Below are positions 23,017 to 32,331 of a DNA stretch of 33,446 nucleotides, in pieces. How positions within the stretch are numbered: the stretch's first letter is position 1; each line of letters begins with the position of its first letter. The notes beneath the pieces were generated by a model that was not told the DNA's origin, did no database searches, and was given only the letters and a program-made list of their open reading frames with translations. A program made the translations under genes and the position numbers. Source of the stretch: a bacterium (GTDB taxonomy: Bacteria; SZUA-79; Acidulodesulfobacterales; Acidulodesulfobacteraceae); contig JAKBNN010000051.1 in NCBI GenBank assembly GCA_021831025.1, positions 1 through 33,446 of the forward strand. Reading direction: 5' to 3'.

Positions 23017-24552
23017 TTACTTTTTAGTCCTATCTATCCTTTCGATATCTTTCCCGAAAATGTCTTTTATGCTTTCCATGATTATGCTTTCATCGAGTTT
23101 TTCAGCTTCGTTGGCTTTAATGCCGTCATCTATTAAAGCGTTAGTTTCCTGCTTACCATTTTCTTGAGCTAATTTTTCATCTATTTTATCGAAGTGGGCA
23201 AAGAATTCGTCTGATCCTCCGTGCGTATTATTACCGTCATTCGGCGCTATTTTAACTTGCCTGTCCGTTTGCGCCGGAGCGGGAGCGGCGGTTTTCGGCA
23301 GCGGCTGACGAAGTGCAAAGGATGAGTCAAATGCGGGTGGAGGCGGTGTCAGAGCCTCATCGTTTAAATTAAACTTGCCGGTTTTACCCTCCATTTTTGG
23401 ATTTTCTGCCGGATTTGTTTTAAGCGATATAAATTTATCGATTTTATTTATGAGTTCCGTTACATTATGTTTAGGTGGAATATTTATAAGCCTGAACAGA
23501 GTAAGTTCAAGCGTTAATGAAGGGGAAGAGATTTTTTGATATTTGGTGTCCGAGTTGAGTAATATATCTATCATATCGAGAAGTTCCTCCGAGTGTTTTT
23601 GTCCGGCAAGGGGAATTAAAGCATTTATTTCTTCATCCGTCATATCGTTAATCAGGTCTTTATATTTTAGTTTTATTATTAAAATATTTCTGATGTAGAA
23701 TGCAAGCTGTTTTATAAACTGCCTTATATCCGCCCCGGAGTCATGTATTTCTTTTGCCAGCTTGATGGAAGCTTCATAATCCTTCTTAAAAATTGCGTAG
23801 GTAAGATCAACGATCGCCGCTTTAACGGTTAATCCAAGAACCGGCGATATATCTTCTTTTATATCTTTTCCGAAGTACGATATAATAGTGTCAAAGGTTG
23901 TGAGAGAGTCCCTAACGGATCCGTCAGCCAAAGAGGCCATAATCATTAAGTTTTCATCGGTAACGGAAATGTCTTCCGCAGCCGCAATCTCTTTTAATTT
24001 ACGGTAAATTATATCGGTCGGTATTCTTTTGAAGTTAAACCTTTGACACCTCGATAAAATAGTTTCGGGGACTTTGTGCAATTCGGTTGTTGCAAAAATA
24101 AATTTAGCGTGGGCGGGAGGCTCTTCGAGCGTCTTTAAAAGAGCATTAAAGGCGCTATTTGAAAGCATGTGAACCTCGTCGATGATGTAAATTTTATATT
24201 TAAAACTCTGCGGCAGATATATTATGTTTTCCTTTAAATCCCTTATTGCGTCAACGCCGGTATTCGACGCCCCGTCGATTTCTATAACATCCACCGAGCT
24301 GCCGTTTTGAATCTGGACACATGCGGAGCAAACGCCGCACGGATTTATCGTAGGACCGTTTTCGCAGTTAATCGATTTTGCAAGTATTCTTGCAATAGAT
24401 GTTTTACCGACTCCCCTTGTGCCGGAAAATATGTAGGCATGGGCAATCCTATCGTGAATAACGGCATTTTTAAGCGTTTGGACAATGTTATCCTGCCCCG
24501 CTATTTCATCGAAAATTTTTGGTCTGTATTTTCTGGCAAGCACTTGATACAT
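23017..24552 (-). CDS. dnaX: DNA polymerase III subunit gamma/tau
   Basis: The clamp-loader ATPase of the replicative polymerase. The 511-residue protein has MYQVLARKYRPKIFDEIAGQ, Walker A SGTRGVGKT (43-51), a zinc module with Cys63, Cys72, Cys75 and Cys78, and Walker B IIDEVHML. The arginine finger block ILSRCQRFNFKRI follows, then the collar domain. Residues about 370-450 are a Pro/Ala-rich linker, and the tail is short for a tau subunit. I see no convincing A6G-type frameshift site that would make a separate gamma form. A TATAAT box ends 8 bases before the ATG (minus strand), suggesting a leaderless mRNA. Confidence 0.96.
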   Translation of the reverse strand: MYQVLARKYRPKIFDEIAGQDNIVQTLKNAVIHDRIAHAYIFSGTRGVGKTSIARILAKSINCENGPTINPCGVCSACVQIQNGSSVDVIEIDGASNTGVDAIRDLKENIIYLPQSFKYKIYIIDEVHMLSNSAFNALLKTLEEPPAHAKFIFATTELHKVPETILSRCQRFNFKRIPTDIIYRKLKEIAAAEDISVTDENLMIMASLADGSVRDSLTTFDTIISYFGKDIKEDISPVLGLTVKAAIVDLTYAIFKKDYEASIKLAKEIHDSGADIRQFIKQLAFYIRNILIIKLKYKDLINDMTDEEINALIPLAGQKHSEELLDMIDILLNSDTKYQKISSPSLTLELTLFRLINIPPKHNVTELINKIDKFISLKTNPAENPKMEGKTGKFNLNDEALTPPPPAFDSSFALRQPLPKTAAPAPAQTDRQVKIAPNDGNNTHGGSDEFFAHFDKIDEKLAQENGKQETNALIDDGIKANEAEKLDESIIMESIKDIFGKDIERIDRTKK

Positions 24553-24560
24553 ATTTTATA

Positions 24561-24591
24561 ATTATACCATATAATAATACAAGTTTTGCAA
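24561..24591 (-). promoter_or_regulatory. Putative leaderless promoter of dnaX
   Basis: On the minus strand a consensus TATAAT (24566-24561) ends 8 bases before the dnaX ATG at 24552. A TTGCAA hexamer (24586-24591) lies 19 bases upstream. TTGCAA is its own reverse complement, and on the plus strand it precedes a TATAAA (24607-24612) ahead of valS, so it could serve both directions, though the plus-strand spacer of 15 is short. Confidence 0.45.
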
Positions 24592-24636
24592 GTTATGATT
24601 GATTTTTATAAAAAAAATTGCTAAACTTAACAATCT

Positions 24637-27147
24637 ATGCAAAAATCCGAAGAAAATTTTAATAATTTCAAAGATTTTCCGAAAAATTACGACTATCAGG
24701 CGGTCGAAAAAAAGATAGCGCAGTATTGGGAAGATAACGATACATATAGTTTCGATTTCTTTGATACCGAAAAGGAAATTTTTTCGGCCGATACGCCTCC
24801 GCCTTATGTTTCGTCCGCCCATCTCCATGTCGGGCATGTAATGAGTTATTCTCAGGCCGAGTTTATCGTCAGGTACAAAAGAATGAAAGGGTTTAATGTG
24901 TTTTATCCGATGGGTTTCGACGATAACGGTCTTCCGACGGAGCGGTATGTCGAAAAAAAGTATAAAATAAACAAGTCGAAGATAACGAGGGAAGAGTTTA
25001 TAGACCTTTGCTTAAAAGAGACGAAGATTGGCATCGAGACGTATAAAGCCTTATGGAAATCCGCAGGAATAAGCGTCGATTACCGGCTGTCATATTCTAC
25101 GATAGATGAAAGATGCAGGAAAACATCCCAAAAATCATTTATTGATCTTTACCATAAGAAGCTGATAGAAAGGAGGAACGAGCCTATTTTATGGTGCCCT
25201 CAATGCAGAACCTCGCTTGCGCAGGCGGATATTATAATAGAAGAATTAAACGGTATTTTGTACGACATAGAATTTAAGTCATCGTCTGGACAGGGTCTTA
25301 TAATATCCACAACCCGCCCCGAATTACTGGGGGCATGCGTTGCGATTTATGCCAACCCTCTTGACGACAGATACAGGTTTTTAAACGGGCAAAGCGTTAA
25401 AACCCCTCTATATAATAAAGATGTTCCCGTTAAATATGATGAAACCGTAGATATAAATTATGGAACGGGTTTGATGATGGTTTGCACCTGGGGCGATGCC
25501 GAAGATGTTAGAAAGTGGAAGGAGAATAAACTGGACACGGCTATCATTATAGATAAGGCGGGAAGATTAAATGAAGCGTCAGGGGCTTATAGCGGATTAA
25601 CCGTAAGGGATGCAAAAAGAGCGATAGTAGATGACCTCAAGAAATTATCGCTTATAAAAGGGGAAAAACCGCTTTTGCATAATGTCGGCGTTCATGACAG
25701 GTGTGAAACTCCCGTCGAATTTATTCGCGAGCTTCAATGGTTTATAAAAATTTTAGATAATAAAGATAAATTCTTAGAGGCTGCAGGTGAAATAAAGTGG
25801 CACCCCGATTTTATGAAACCGAGGTACGACGAATGGGTTAATAATTTAAAATGGGACTGGAATATATCGAGGCAAAGATTTTACGGCGTACCCTTTCCTG
25901 TCTGGTATTGCGCAAATTGCGGCGAAGTAATCCTTGCAAAAGAGGACGAACTGCCCGTGGACCCTGCCGCAGCCGAGCCCGATATTATTAAATGTCCTAA
26001 ATGCGGCGGAAAAGAATTTAAACCCGAAACCGATGTTATGGACACATGGATGACATCGTCGATGACCCCCCTGATTAACGCCTTATGGGCATATGATTCC
26101 CGCGCCGCCGATAAAAAAAAACTTTTAGATAGGATTTACCCGATGAGCCTGCGGCCGCAGGCTCAGGAAATTATCCGAACATGGTTATTTTATACCGTCG
26201 TAAAATCTATTTATCATACGGGCAATATTCCGTTTAAAAATGTTATGATAAGCGGCTGGGGACTTGATAAAAACGGCAAAAAGATGTCTAAAAGCTTAGG
26301 TAATTTTGTAGGACCCGAAGAAATAATAAATAAATATTCCGCGGATGCCTTAAGATACTGGGCTTCAAAGGCAAATCTGGGGCAGGATTTAAGGTTTAAC
26401 GAAGAAGATGCCGCGAACGGCAGAAGGCTTTTAATTAAATTATGGAATGCGGCAAGGTTTTTAATCACAAATGTCAACGAAGGATTTAATCCGTATGAGA
26501 AAGACGTATCGGAACTTGAATTGGGCGAAGTCGATAAATGGGTTATTACGGAATTCGAAAACACTTTAAAGATATGCGGGAACTATATGGAATCTTACGA
26601 ATACTCCTCAAGTTTAAAGGCAATGGTCGATTTCTTTTATAATGTATATTGCGATAATTATCTCGAAATTATAAAAAATGTTTTTTGGGACGAGGAAGAA
26701 GAAAATTTTGACAGAAAAGATAAGGCTTTAAATGTTATGTATTTTGTTTCATTCAATATGATAAAAATATTTGCTCCATTTTTTCCGTTTATTACGGAAG
26801 AATTGTATCTGTCGTTTTATAAAAATTTTGAAAAGGCCGGCAGCATTCATTTGTCAAATTGGCCAGACTACAGAAAAGAACTTACCTTCGAATCTTCCAT
26901 AAAAACCGTTAAAATTTTATTGAATATTCTCGAGGCTTCAAGAAAATTAAGAACAAGTTTAAATCTTCATCAAAATCATAAGATTGACAAACTTTTAGTT
27001 AAAACGTTGAATAACGATTATATAAGCATCTTAAACAGCGTGAACGGCGATATAAAATCTGCCGCACGGGCGAAAAGAATGATATTTTCCGACGAAGCGG
27101 ATTTTAAAACCGCGGATGATAACCTGTTTATAAAGATAGAAAAATGA
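24637..27147 (+). CDS. valS: Valyl-tRNA synthetase, archaeal-type
   Basis: This class I synthetase charges tRNA-Val and edits mischarged threonine. The 836-residue protein has TPPPYVSSAHLHVGHVMSYS with the HIGH-type HVGH at 64-67, then NVFYPMGFDDNGLPTERYVE and an editing domain (ISTTRPELLGACVAI). WNISRQRFYGVPFPVWYC comes next, with zinc-type CANC/CPKC pairs after it, and KKMSKSLGN (KMSKS 549-553). The string GFDDNGLPTE, in place of the bacterial PGxDHAGIATQ, marks the archaeal-like clade that is also found in some bacteria. It lacks the long C-terminal coiled-coil arm of typical bacterial ValS. It is divergent from dnaX and has no clear ribosome site. Confidence 0.92.
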   Translation: MQKSEENFNNFKDFPKNYDYQAVEKKIAQYWEDNDTYSFDFFDTEKEIFSADTPPPYVSSAHLHVGHVMSYSQAEFIVRYKRMKGFNVFYPMGFDDNGLPTERYVEKKYKINKSKITREEFIDLCLKETKIGIETYKALWKSAGISVDYRLSYSTIDERCRKTSQKSFIDLYHKKLIERRNEPILWCPQCRTSLAQADIIIEELNGILYDIEFKSSSGQGLIISTTRPELLGACVAIYANPLDDRYRFLNGQSVKTPLYNKDVPVKYDETVDINYGTGLMMVCTWGDAEDVRKWKENKLDTAIIIDKAGRLNEASGAYSGLTVRDAKRAIVDDLKKLSLIKGEKPLLHNVGVHDRCETPVEFIRELQWFIKILDNKDKFLEAAGEIKWHPDFMKPRYDEWVNNLKWDWNISRQRFYGVPFPVWYCANCGEVILAKEDELPVDPAAAEPDIIKCPKCGGKEFKPETDVMDTWMTSSMTPLINALWAYDSRAADKKKLLDRIYPMSLRPQAQEIIRTWLFYTVVKSIYHTGNIPFKNVMISGWGLDKNGKKMSKSLGNFVGPEEIINKYSADALRYWASKANLGQDLRFNEEDAANGRRLLIKLWNAARFLITNVNEGFNPYEKDVSELELGEVDKWVITEFENTLKICGNYMESYEYSSSLKAMVDFFYNVYCDNYLEIIKNVFWDEEEENFDRKDKALNVMYFVSFNMIKIFAPFFPFITEELYLSFYKNFEKAGSIHLSNWPDYRKELTFESSIKTVKILLNILEASRKLRTSLNLHQNHKIDKLLVKTLNNDYISILNSVNGDIKSAARAKRMIFSDEADFKTADDNLFIKIEK

Positions 27148-27150
27148 ACA

Positions 27151-27179
27151 TTGACATTTTAATGTTTTATTAATAATAT
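27151..27179 (+). promoter_or_regulatory. Promoter of the rpmF-plsX-fab cluster
   Basis: A perfect -35 box TTGACA (27151-27156) and TAATAT (27174-27179) are separated by 17 bases. Transcription would begin near 27186, about 46 bases before rpmF. Confidence 0.6.
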
Positions 27180-27231
27180 AGCATATATTTTAAAAAATTG
27201 GTTTAATTCAGATTAATAAAAGGAGATTTAT

Positions 27232-27420
27232 ATGGCAAATCCAAAGAAAAGACACTCAAAATGCAGGAGGGATAAAAGAAGAACTCATGACAGCCTTGAG
27301 GCAACTAATTATTCAAAATGCCCGAATTGCGGGGAGCCCGTGCTTCCGCATAGAATGTGCGCTAATTGCAAAACATACAGGGGACGGGTTATAATTGCGG
27401 CAGCCGAATCAAAAGCTTGA
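27232..27420 (+). CDS. rpmF: 50S ribosomal protein L32
   Basis: A large-subunit protein of 62 residues. It has the start NPKKRHSKCRRDKRRTHD and a zinc-ribbon with CPNCGEP and CANCKTYRG. AAGGAG is well placed before the ATG. It heads the rpmF-plsX-fabH order common across bacteria and links ribosome and membrane-lipid expression. Confidence 0.97.
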   Translation: MANPKKRHSKCRRDKRRTHDSLEATNYSKCPNCGEPVLPHRMCANCKTYRGRVIIAAAESKA

Positions 27421-27485
27421 TTATACAAATTATATAAAAGAGTTAACGGGCGTTAAAATTTTACCTACAAATGGGGAAATTATAA

Positions 27486-28502
27486 ATGATTAGAATAGCT
27501 CTGGACGGCTTTGGTTCAGATAAGGCGCCGGAACCCGAGGTTTTAGGGGCAATAGCCGCCGTAGAGTCGGATGAGGGATTAGAGATAATACTCACCGGGG
27601 ATGAGGCCGCATTAGAGAGCGCTTTTAAAAAAAACGGGCATATGCCATCAAGGGTTAAGATAAAGCATGCTCCTGAGCGGATTACAATGAAGGATTCCCC
27701 GTCTTCTATCGTAAGGAATAAAAAAAACTCTTCTTTGCGTATTGCTTACGAACTTGTAAAGAATAAAGAGGCGGATGTCGTTATCAGCGCGGGTAATAGC
27801 GGGGCATCTTTGGCTATCGCTATGTTTGTTTTTAAGCGGACCAAGGGGATAGACAGGCCTGCGATAGCTACTATTATGCCGGCAATCGGCGGCTATACCG
27901 TTTTGATAGACGCGGGAGCGAATGTCGATGTCAAACCCTATCATCTTGCTCAATTTGCAATAATGGGCGCCGAATATGCCGCTTTTATGAAGGATATAAA
28001 AAATCCGAAGATAGGCCTATTAAGCAATGGAGAAGAGGAATCCAAGGGTAACGATCTTACAAGGGAGGCTTATAAGATTATAAAAAATACCGATTTAAAT
28101 TTTTACGGCTATGTCGAAGGTAGAGAGATATTTAACGGAAAAGTCGATGTAGTTGTTTGTGACGGATTTACGGGCAATGTTATTTTAAAAGCATCCGAAA
28201 CACTGGCCGAAACAATATTTAATCTTTTAAAAGACGAAGTGGACAAAAGCCTTATGGCGAAATTAGGGTTTTTTCTTGCTAAAAAATCATTAAAAAATTT
28301 TAAAAAACTTGTTGACCACAACGAATACGGCGGGGCGCCGCTTCTCGGGGTTAGCGGGGCGGCATTTATCGCCCACGGCGGCGCAAGCCCAAAAGCAATC
28401 GCGAGCGCCATTTTCGTTGCCAAGCACTTTGTCGAAAAAGGGATAACTTTAAATATCAGCCATAAAATAGAAGCCAATGCCGAAAGCGGTTATTTATCCT
28501 AA
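27486..28502 (+). CDS. plsX: Phosphate acyltransferase PlsX
   Basis: It converts acyl-ACP and phosphate to acyl-phosphate, the first donor for PlsY-dependent phospholipid synthesis. The 338-residue protein has IRIALDGFGSDKAPEPEV near the start; the usual MDxMGGDxAP motif reads LDGFGSDKAP. Other family blocks are DVVISAGNSGAS, LIDAGANVDVKP, LLSNGEEESKGN, DVVVCDGFTGNVILK and EYGGAPLLGVSG. It lies 65 bases after rpmF. Confidence 0.96.
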   Translation: MIRIALDGFGSDKAPEPEVLGAIAAVESDEGLEIILTGDEAALESAFKKNGHMPSRVKIKHAPERITMKDSPSSIVRNKKNSSLRIAYELVKNKEADVVISAGNSGASLAIAMFVFKRTKGIDRPAIATIMPAIGGYTVLIDAGANVDVKPYHLAQFAIMGAEYAAFMKDIKNPKIGLLSNGEEESKGNDLTREAYKIIKNTDLNFYGYVEGREIFNGKVDVVVCDGFTGNVILKASETLAETIFNLLKDEVDKSLMAKLGFFLAKKSLKNFKKLVDHNEYGGAPLLGVSGAAFIAHGGASPKAIASAIFVAKHFVEKGITLNISHKIEANAESGYLS

Positions 28503-28537
28503 TAAAATATAAATTTTGATAGCGAAGGTTTAAAAAA

Positions 28538-29521
28538 TTGATATATTCACAGATTACGGGAATCGGTTCGTATGTTCCGGAAAAAGTGCTTACCAATGAA
28601 GAACTTTGCAGTATTGTCGATACATCGGACGAGTGGATTACCTCAAGGACAGGCATTAAAGAAAGGCGGATCGCCGAAGCCGGCTTAACGACATCGGATA
28701 TAGCCGCCAATGCCGCAAGGCAGGCAATTAAACGGTCGGGGGTGAGCCCGATGGACATAGAGCTTATCATAGTCGGAACGATTACGCCGGATATGATATT
28801 TCCGTCCACCGCCTGCATCGTTCAAGAAAAATTAGGGCTGAAAAATGCGGCAGCTTTTGATGTAAGCGCAGGGTGCAGCGGCTTTATTTATTCTTTATCC
28901 ATTGCGGACAGCTTTATTAAATCGGGCAGATATAAAAATGTATTAGTTATCGGCGCTGACTTACTTTCTAGAATTACCGATTATACCGACAGGTCAACCT
29001 GCGTATTATTCGGTGATGGCGGAGGGGCGGCGGTGTTATCCGCAAATACCGAAAATACAAGGGGCATTTTATCGACCCACATACATTCCGAGGGCGGGCA
29101 TGACAATATACTTAAGCTTCCTGCGGGAGGCTCTTTAATGCCTGCAACCGCCCAGACGGTAAATAATCTTGACCATTATATAAAGATGAAGGGTTCCGAG
29201 CTTTTTAAATATGCGGTAAAATATCTTAAAGATGTTGCCGAAGAGGCTATTAAATTTAACGGCCTTAAGCCGGAAGATATCGATTTGTTTGTTCCCCATC
29301 AGGCAAATATCAGGATAATAGAAGCCACCGCAAAGAAGTTGTGTTTTCCAATGGAGAGGGTTTTCGTAAATGTGGAGAAGTATGGAAATACTTCAAGCGG
29401 TTCAATCCCTATTGCGTTAGACGAAGCGTGCGTTTCGGGCCGCATAAAAGAAGGGGATCTGGTATTAATCGATGCTATCGGCGCCGGACTCGCATGGGCA
29501 TCTTCTATAATAAGATGGTAA
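28538..29521 (+). CDS. fabH: 3-oxoacyl-ACP synthase III (FabH)
   Basis: It starts fatty-acid chains by condensing acetyl-CoA with malonyl-ACP. The 327-residue protein has catalytic Cys113 in DVSAGCSGFIYSL, the His in VPHQANIRII and the Asn in KYGNTSSGSIPIAL. The start is TTG 28538, with GAAGG about 10 bases upstream; no nearer ATG gives the family N-terminus YSQITGIGSYVPEK. It follows plsX after 35 bases. Confidence 0.96.
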   Translation: MIYSQITGIGSYVPEKVLTNEELCSIVDTSDEWITSRTGIKERRIAEAGLTTSDIAANAARQAIKRSGVSPMDIELIIVGTITPDMIFPSTACIVQEKLGLKNAAAFDVSAGCSGFIYSLSIADSFIKSGRYKNVLVIGADLLSRITDYTDRSTCVLFGDGGGAAVLSANTENTRGILSTHIHSEGGHDNILKLPAGGSLMPATAQTVNNLDHYIKMKGSELFKYAVKYLKDVAEEAIKFNGLKPEDIDLFVPHQANIRIIEATAKKLCFPMERVFVNVEKYGNTSSGSIPIALDEACVSGRIKEGDLVLIDAIGAGLAWASSIIRW

Positions 29522-29549
29522 AACTATATAACTATATATATGGTAAAAC

Positions 29550-29573
29550 GGGGACAGACTTAAGCCTGTCCCC
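29550..29573. repeat. REP-like 24-nt palindrome between fabH and fabK
   Basis: GGGGACAG (29550-29557) pairs with CTGTCCCC (29566-29573) around an 8-base centre that contains CTTAAG. Only the A/C pair beside the centre breaks the symmetry. No U-tract follows, so it is not an obvious terminator. Similar GGGGACAG...CTGTCCCC hairpins are often dispersed in genomes with REP-associated transposases, which are not in this window. Confidence 0.55.
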
Positions 29574-29596
29574 TTCTAATAGGATGAAACAATAAA

Positions 29597-30544
29597 ATGA
29601 TAAAATCTCCCATATGTGATAAAATTGGGATAAAATATCCGATTTTTCAGGGCGGAATGGCATGGGCTTCGAATTATGCTCTTGCAAGCGCCGTTTCAAA
29701 TGCCGGAGGCTTGGGTATAATAGGGGCGGGACAGATGCCCCCGGATATCCTTGTTAAGGAAATAAGAAAAGCTAAGGAAAATACCGATAAGCCTTTCGGC
29801 GTAAATCTTATACTGTATTTGCCCCATATAGACGAACTCGTGGATGCCGTTATACGGGAGGGCGTCCCTGTTGTTACGACTGGAGCCGGAAATGCGGGGC
29901 CTTATATAAAAAAATTTCACGAAGCGGGCATAAAAGTAATTCCCGTTATTCCATCGACTGCTCTTGCAAAAAGGATGGAAAAGGCCGGGGCAGATGCCTT
30001 AATTGCCGAGGGTACGGAATCGGGAGGGCATATCGGGGAGCTAACCACCATGGTAATTGTTCCGCAGGTTGTCGATAGCGTTAGTATTCCCGTTGTAGCT
30101 GCGGGCGGAATTGCGGATTATAGGGGGTTCGCCGCCGCTTTATGTCTGGGCGCAAGCGGCGTTCAAATGGGCACGAGGTTTCTCGCGACTAAGGAATGCC
30201 ATGTGCATCAAAACTGGAAGGATATGGTAATAAAGGCATCCGATAGGGATACTGTCGTTACCGGAAGGCCGACGGGGCATCCCGTCAGGGTGTTAAAAAA
30301 TAGGCTCGCGAAAATGTTTCTCGAATTGGAAGAAAAATGTTCGCCGGTCGTTGAATACGAAAAACTCGGCACGGGAAGATTGAAAGCTGCGTCGGTTGAC
30401 GGGGATATCGAAATGGGTTCTTTAATGAGCGGCCAGATTGCGGGATTGATAAAAGAGGAAAAAACCGTAAAAGAGGTTATAGAAGAAATAATTTTTCAGG
30501 CAGAGGATTTTATTAATAATATGCCTAAATTTATAAAAGGTTAA
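29597..30544 (+). CDS. fabK: FMN-dependent enoyl-ACP reductase II (FabK)
   Basis: It performs the last reduction of each elongation cycle using FMN and NAD(P)H. The 315-residue nitronate-monooxygenase-like barrel has YPIFQGGMAWAS near the start, SNAGGLGIIGAG, the catalytic-type GTESGGHIGE, VVAAGGIADYRG and LGASGVQMGTRFL for flavin and phosphate binding. Its position between fabH and fabD supports FabK rather than nitronate monooxygenase or a PKS reductase. No fabI or fabV is seen. The fabD ATG follows its stop codon directly. Confidence 0.93.
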   Translation: MIKSPICDKIGIKYPIFQGGMAWASNYALASAVSNAGGLGIIGAGQMPPDILVKEIRKAKENTDKPFGVNLILYLPHIDELVDAVIREGVPVVTTGAGNAGPYIKKFHEAGIKVIPVIPSTALAKRMEKAGADALIAEGTESGGHIGELTTMVIVPQVVDSVSIPVVAAGGIADYRGFAAALCLGASGVQMGTRFLATKECHVHQNWKDMVIKASDRDTVVTGRPTGHPVRVLKNRLAKMFLELEEKCSPVVEYEKLGTGRLKAASVDGDIEMGSLMSGQIAGLIKEEKTVKEVIEEIIFQAEDFINNMPKFIKG

Positions 30545-31516
30545 ATGGAAAAAATAGTAAACTCTAATATCGCGTTTGTCTTTCCGGGACAGGGGTCTCA
30601 GCACACGGGCATGGGAAAGGATATTTTTGAAAATTTTAGCGAAGCAAGGCTTATTCTCGAAGAGTCTTCGGATGTCTTAGGCATGGATATGAAAAAGTTA
30701 ATTCTGGGGGACGATGAAAGGCTGCTTAATTTGACCGAAAATACCCAGCCCGCTATTTTAACCGTGAGCATAGCCATACTCAAAGCGATACAAAAAGAAA
30801 CGGGTCTTAATCCGGTTTGCGTTTCGGGCCATAGTCTCGGCGAGTATAGCGCCAATGTTTTTGCAGGTTCTTTGGATTTTTTGCATGCCCTTTTAATCAC
30901 GAAAAAAAGGGGGGTTTTTATGCAAAATGCGTGTCCCGTGGGTTTTGGCAGGATGGCGGCAATAATTGGATTTGACGAGGATATTATAAAATCGGTAATT
31001 AATAAGATAAACGGTTTGGATAATAAAGACAAGGTATTTATAGCGAATTTTAATTCGCCCGTTCAAACCGTTATATCGGGGGAATCCTTCTCTGTGGACG
31101 AGGCATGCGCCGTTCTTAAAGAACGGGGAGCCAAAAAGACTGTTATATTGCCGGTCAGCGCCCCGTTTCATACGCCGTTTATGGAAGAGGCAAAGGGTAA
31201 TTTGTCAGCCTATTTTAAAGAAGACTGGTTTTCTGATGCCCATTGCGAAATATTTTCAAATGCCGCCTCTTTAAATTATTCTAAAAAAAATGATGTTATC
31301 AGGCTTCTTTTGGAACAGATAACTTCTCCCGTGAGATGGAGCGAGTCCGTTTTGAATATGAAGAAAATATTTAATGTTTCCACCTTTATCGAAATCGGAC
31401 CTTCAAATGTTTTAAGTTCTTTAATAAAAAGGATAGATAAAGGGGTCAATTCTTTATCTGTTAATTCCGTTGCGACATTAAAAGAATTGGAAAAATTTTT
31501 ACTTGTTAATAACTAA
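30545..31516 (+). CDS. fabD: Malonyl-CoA:ACP transacylase (FabD)
   Basis: It moves malonyl groups from CoA to ACP. The 323-residue protein has FVFPGQGSQHTGMG, the nucleophile elbow GHSLGEYSA with Ser97, and the catalytic His in SAPFHTPFM. It starts immediately after the fabK stop codon, so translation is probably coupled. Confidence 0.96.
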   Translation: MEKIVNSNIAFVFPGQGSQHTGMGKDIFENFSEARLILEESSDVLGMDMKKLILGDDERLLNLTENTQPAILTVSIAILKAIQKETGLNPVCVSGHSLGEYSANVFAGSLDFLHALLITKKRGVFMQNACPVGFGRMAAIIGFDEDIIKSVINKINGLDNKDKVFIANFNSPVQTVISGESFSVDEACAVLKERGAKKTVILPVSAPFHTPFMEEAKGNLSAYFKEDWFSDAHCEIFSNAASLNYSKKNDVIRLLLEQITSPVRWSESVLNMKKIFNVSTFIEIGPSNVLSSLIKRIDKGVNSLSVNSVATLKELEKFLLVNN

Positions 31517-31561
31517 CGGGAAATCTAAACCGGTATTTTATCTGTAAGTTAATTATAATTT

Positions 31562-32317
31562 ATGTCTTATTGTATCGATTTAAGCGGTAAGGTAACGATT
31601 GTTACGGGAGGATATGCGGGAATCGGGTTGTCCATTGTCAAAAGCCAACTTTCGGCAGGGGCAAGGGTTATAATTCTGGGCAAGACCTATAACAAGTTTT
31701 TAGATATTCATGACGAACTTAAAGAAATTTCAGATGAATTCGACTTCTACGAGCTCGATATAAAAAATTCTCAAGAGGTAACGGATATTATACGGAAAAT
31801 AGAAGCAAAGGAGTCAAAAATAGACGTTCTTGTCAATAACGCCGGCATTGTTAAGGATTCTCTGCTTATAAGGATGAGCGATGAAGACTGGCTCGATGTG
31901 CTTGATGTCAATTTAAACGGACTGTTTTATGTTACGAAAAATGTGTTGAAATATATGGTAAAAGCTAAAAGCGGCAGGGTAATTAATATAACATCCGTAA
32001 TCGGCGAAACAGGCAACGCGGGTCAGGCAAATTACGCGGCAGCCAAGGCGGGAATTATTGCCTTTACTAAATCTATTGCTAAGGAATATGCCGCCAGGGG
32101 CATAATTGCAAATGCCGTCGCTCCCGGTTTTATAAAGTCGTCCATGACCGATAAATTACCGGAGGATATAAAAGACGGGATAAAAAAGACAATCCCGTTA
32201 AGCCGCATCGGCGACCCAACCGATGTTTCGAATGCGGTGCTTTTTTTATCATCTATTTTATCGAATTATATCACTGGCGCCGTTATTAATGTAAACGGCG
32301 GAATGTTTATGCAGTAA
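31562..32317 (+). CDS. fabG: 3-oxoacyl-ACP reductase (FabG)
   Basis: It reduces 3-oxoacyl-ACP with NADPH. The 251-residue short-chain dehydrogenase has the cofactor loop TGGYAGIG (15-22), NNAG (92-95), and the catalytic Ser145, Tyr158 and Lys162 in ITSVIGETG and QANYAAAKAG. The cofactor loop has Ala where NADPH-binding FabGs usually have Arg (TGGSRGIG). It lies 45 bases after fabD and has no clear ribosome site; TATAAT directly precedes the ATG by 2 bases, too close for leaderless transcription. Confidence 0.94.
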   Translation: MSYCIDLSGKVTIVTGGYAGIGLSIVKSQLSAGARVIILGKTYNKFLDIHDELKEISDEFDFYELDIKNSQEVTDIIRKIEAKESKIDVLVNNAGIVKDSLLIRMSDEDWLDVLDVNLNGLFYVTKNVLKYMVKAKSGRVINITSVIGETGNAGQANYAAAKAGIIAFTKSIAKEYAARGIIANAVAPGFIKSSMTDKLPEDIKDGIKKTIPLSRIGDPTDVSNAVLFLSSILSNYITGAVINVNGGMFMQ

Positions 32318-32331
32318 TTTAATAATAAAAA

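Noticed and set aside
23017..24552. Programmed frameshift in dnaX producing a short gamma form
   Set aside because: No A-AAA-AAG type slippery run with a following hairpin was found in the expected part of the gene.
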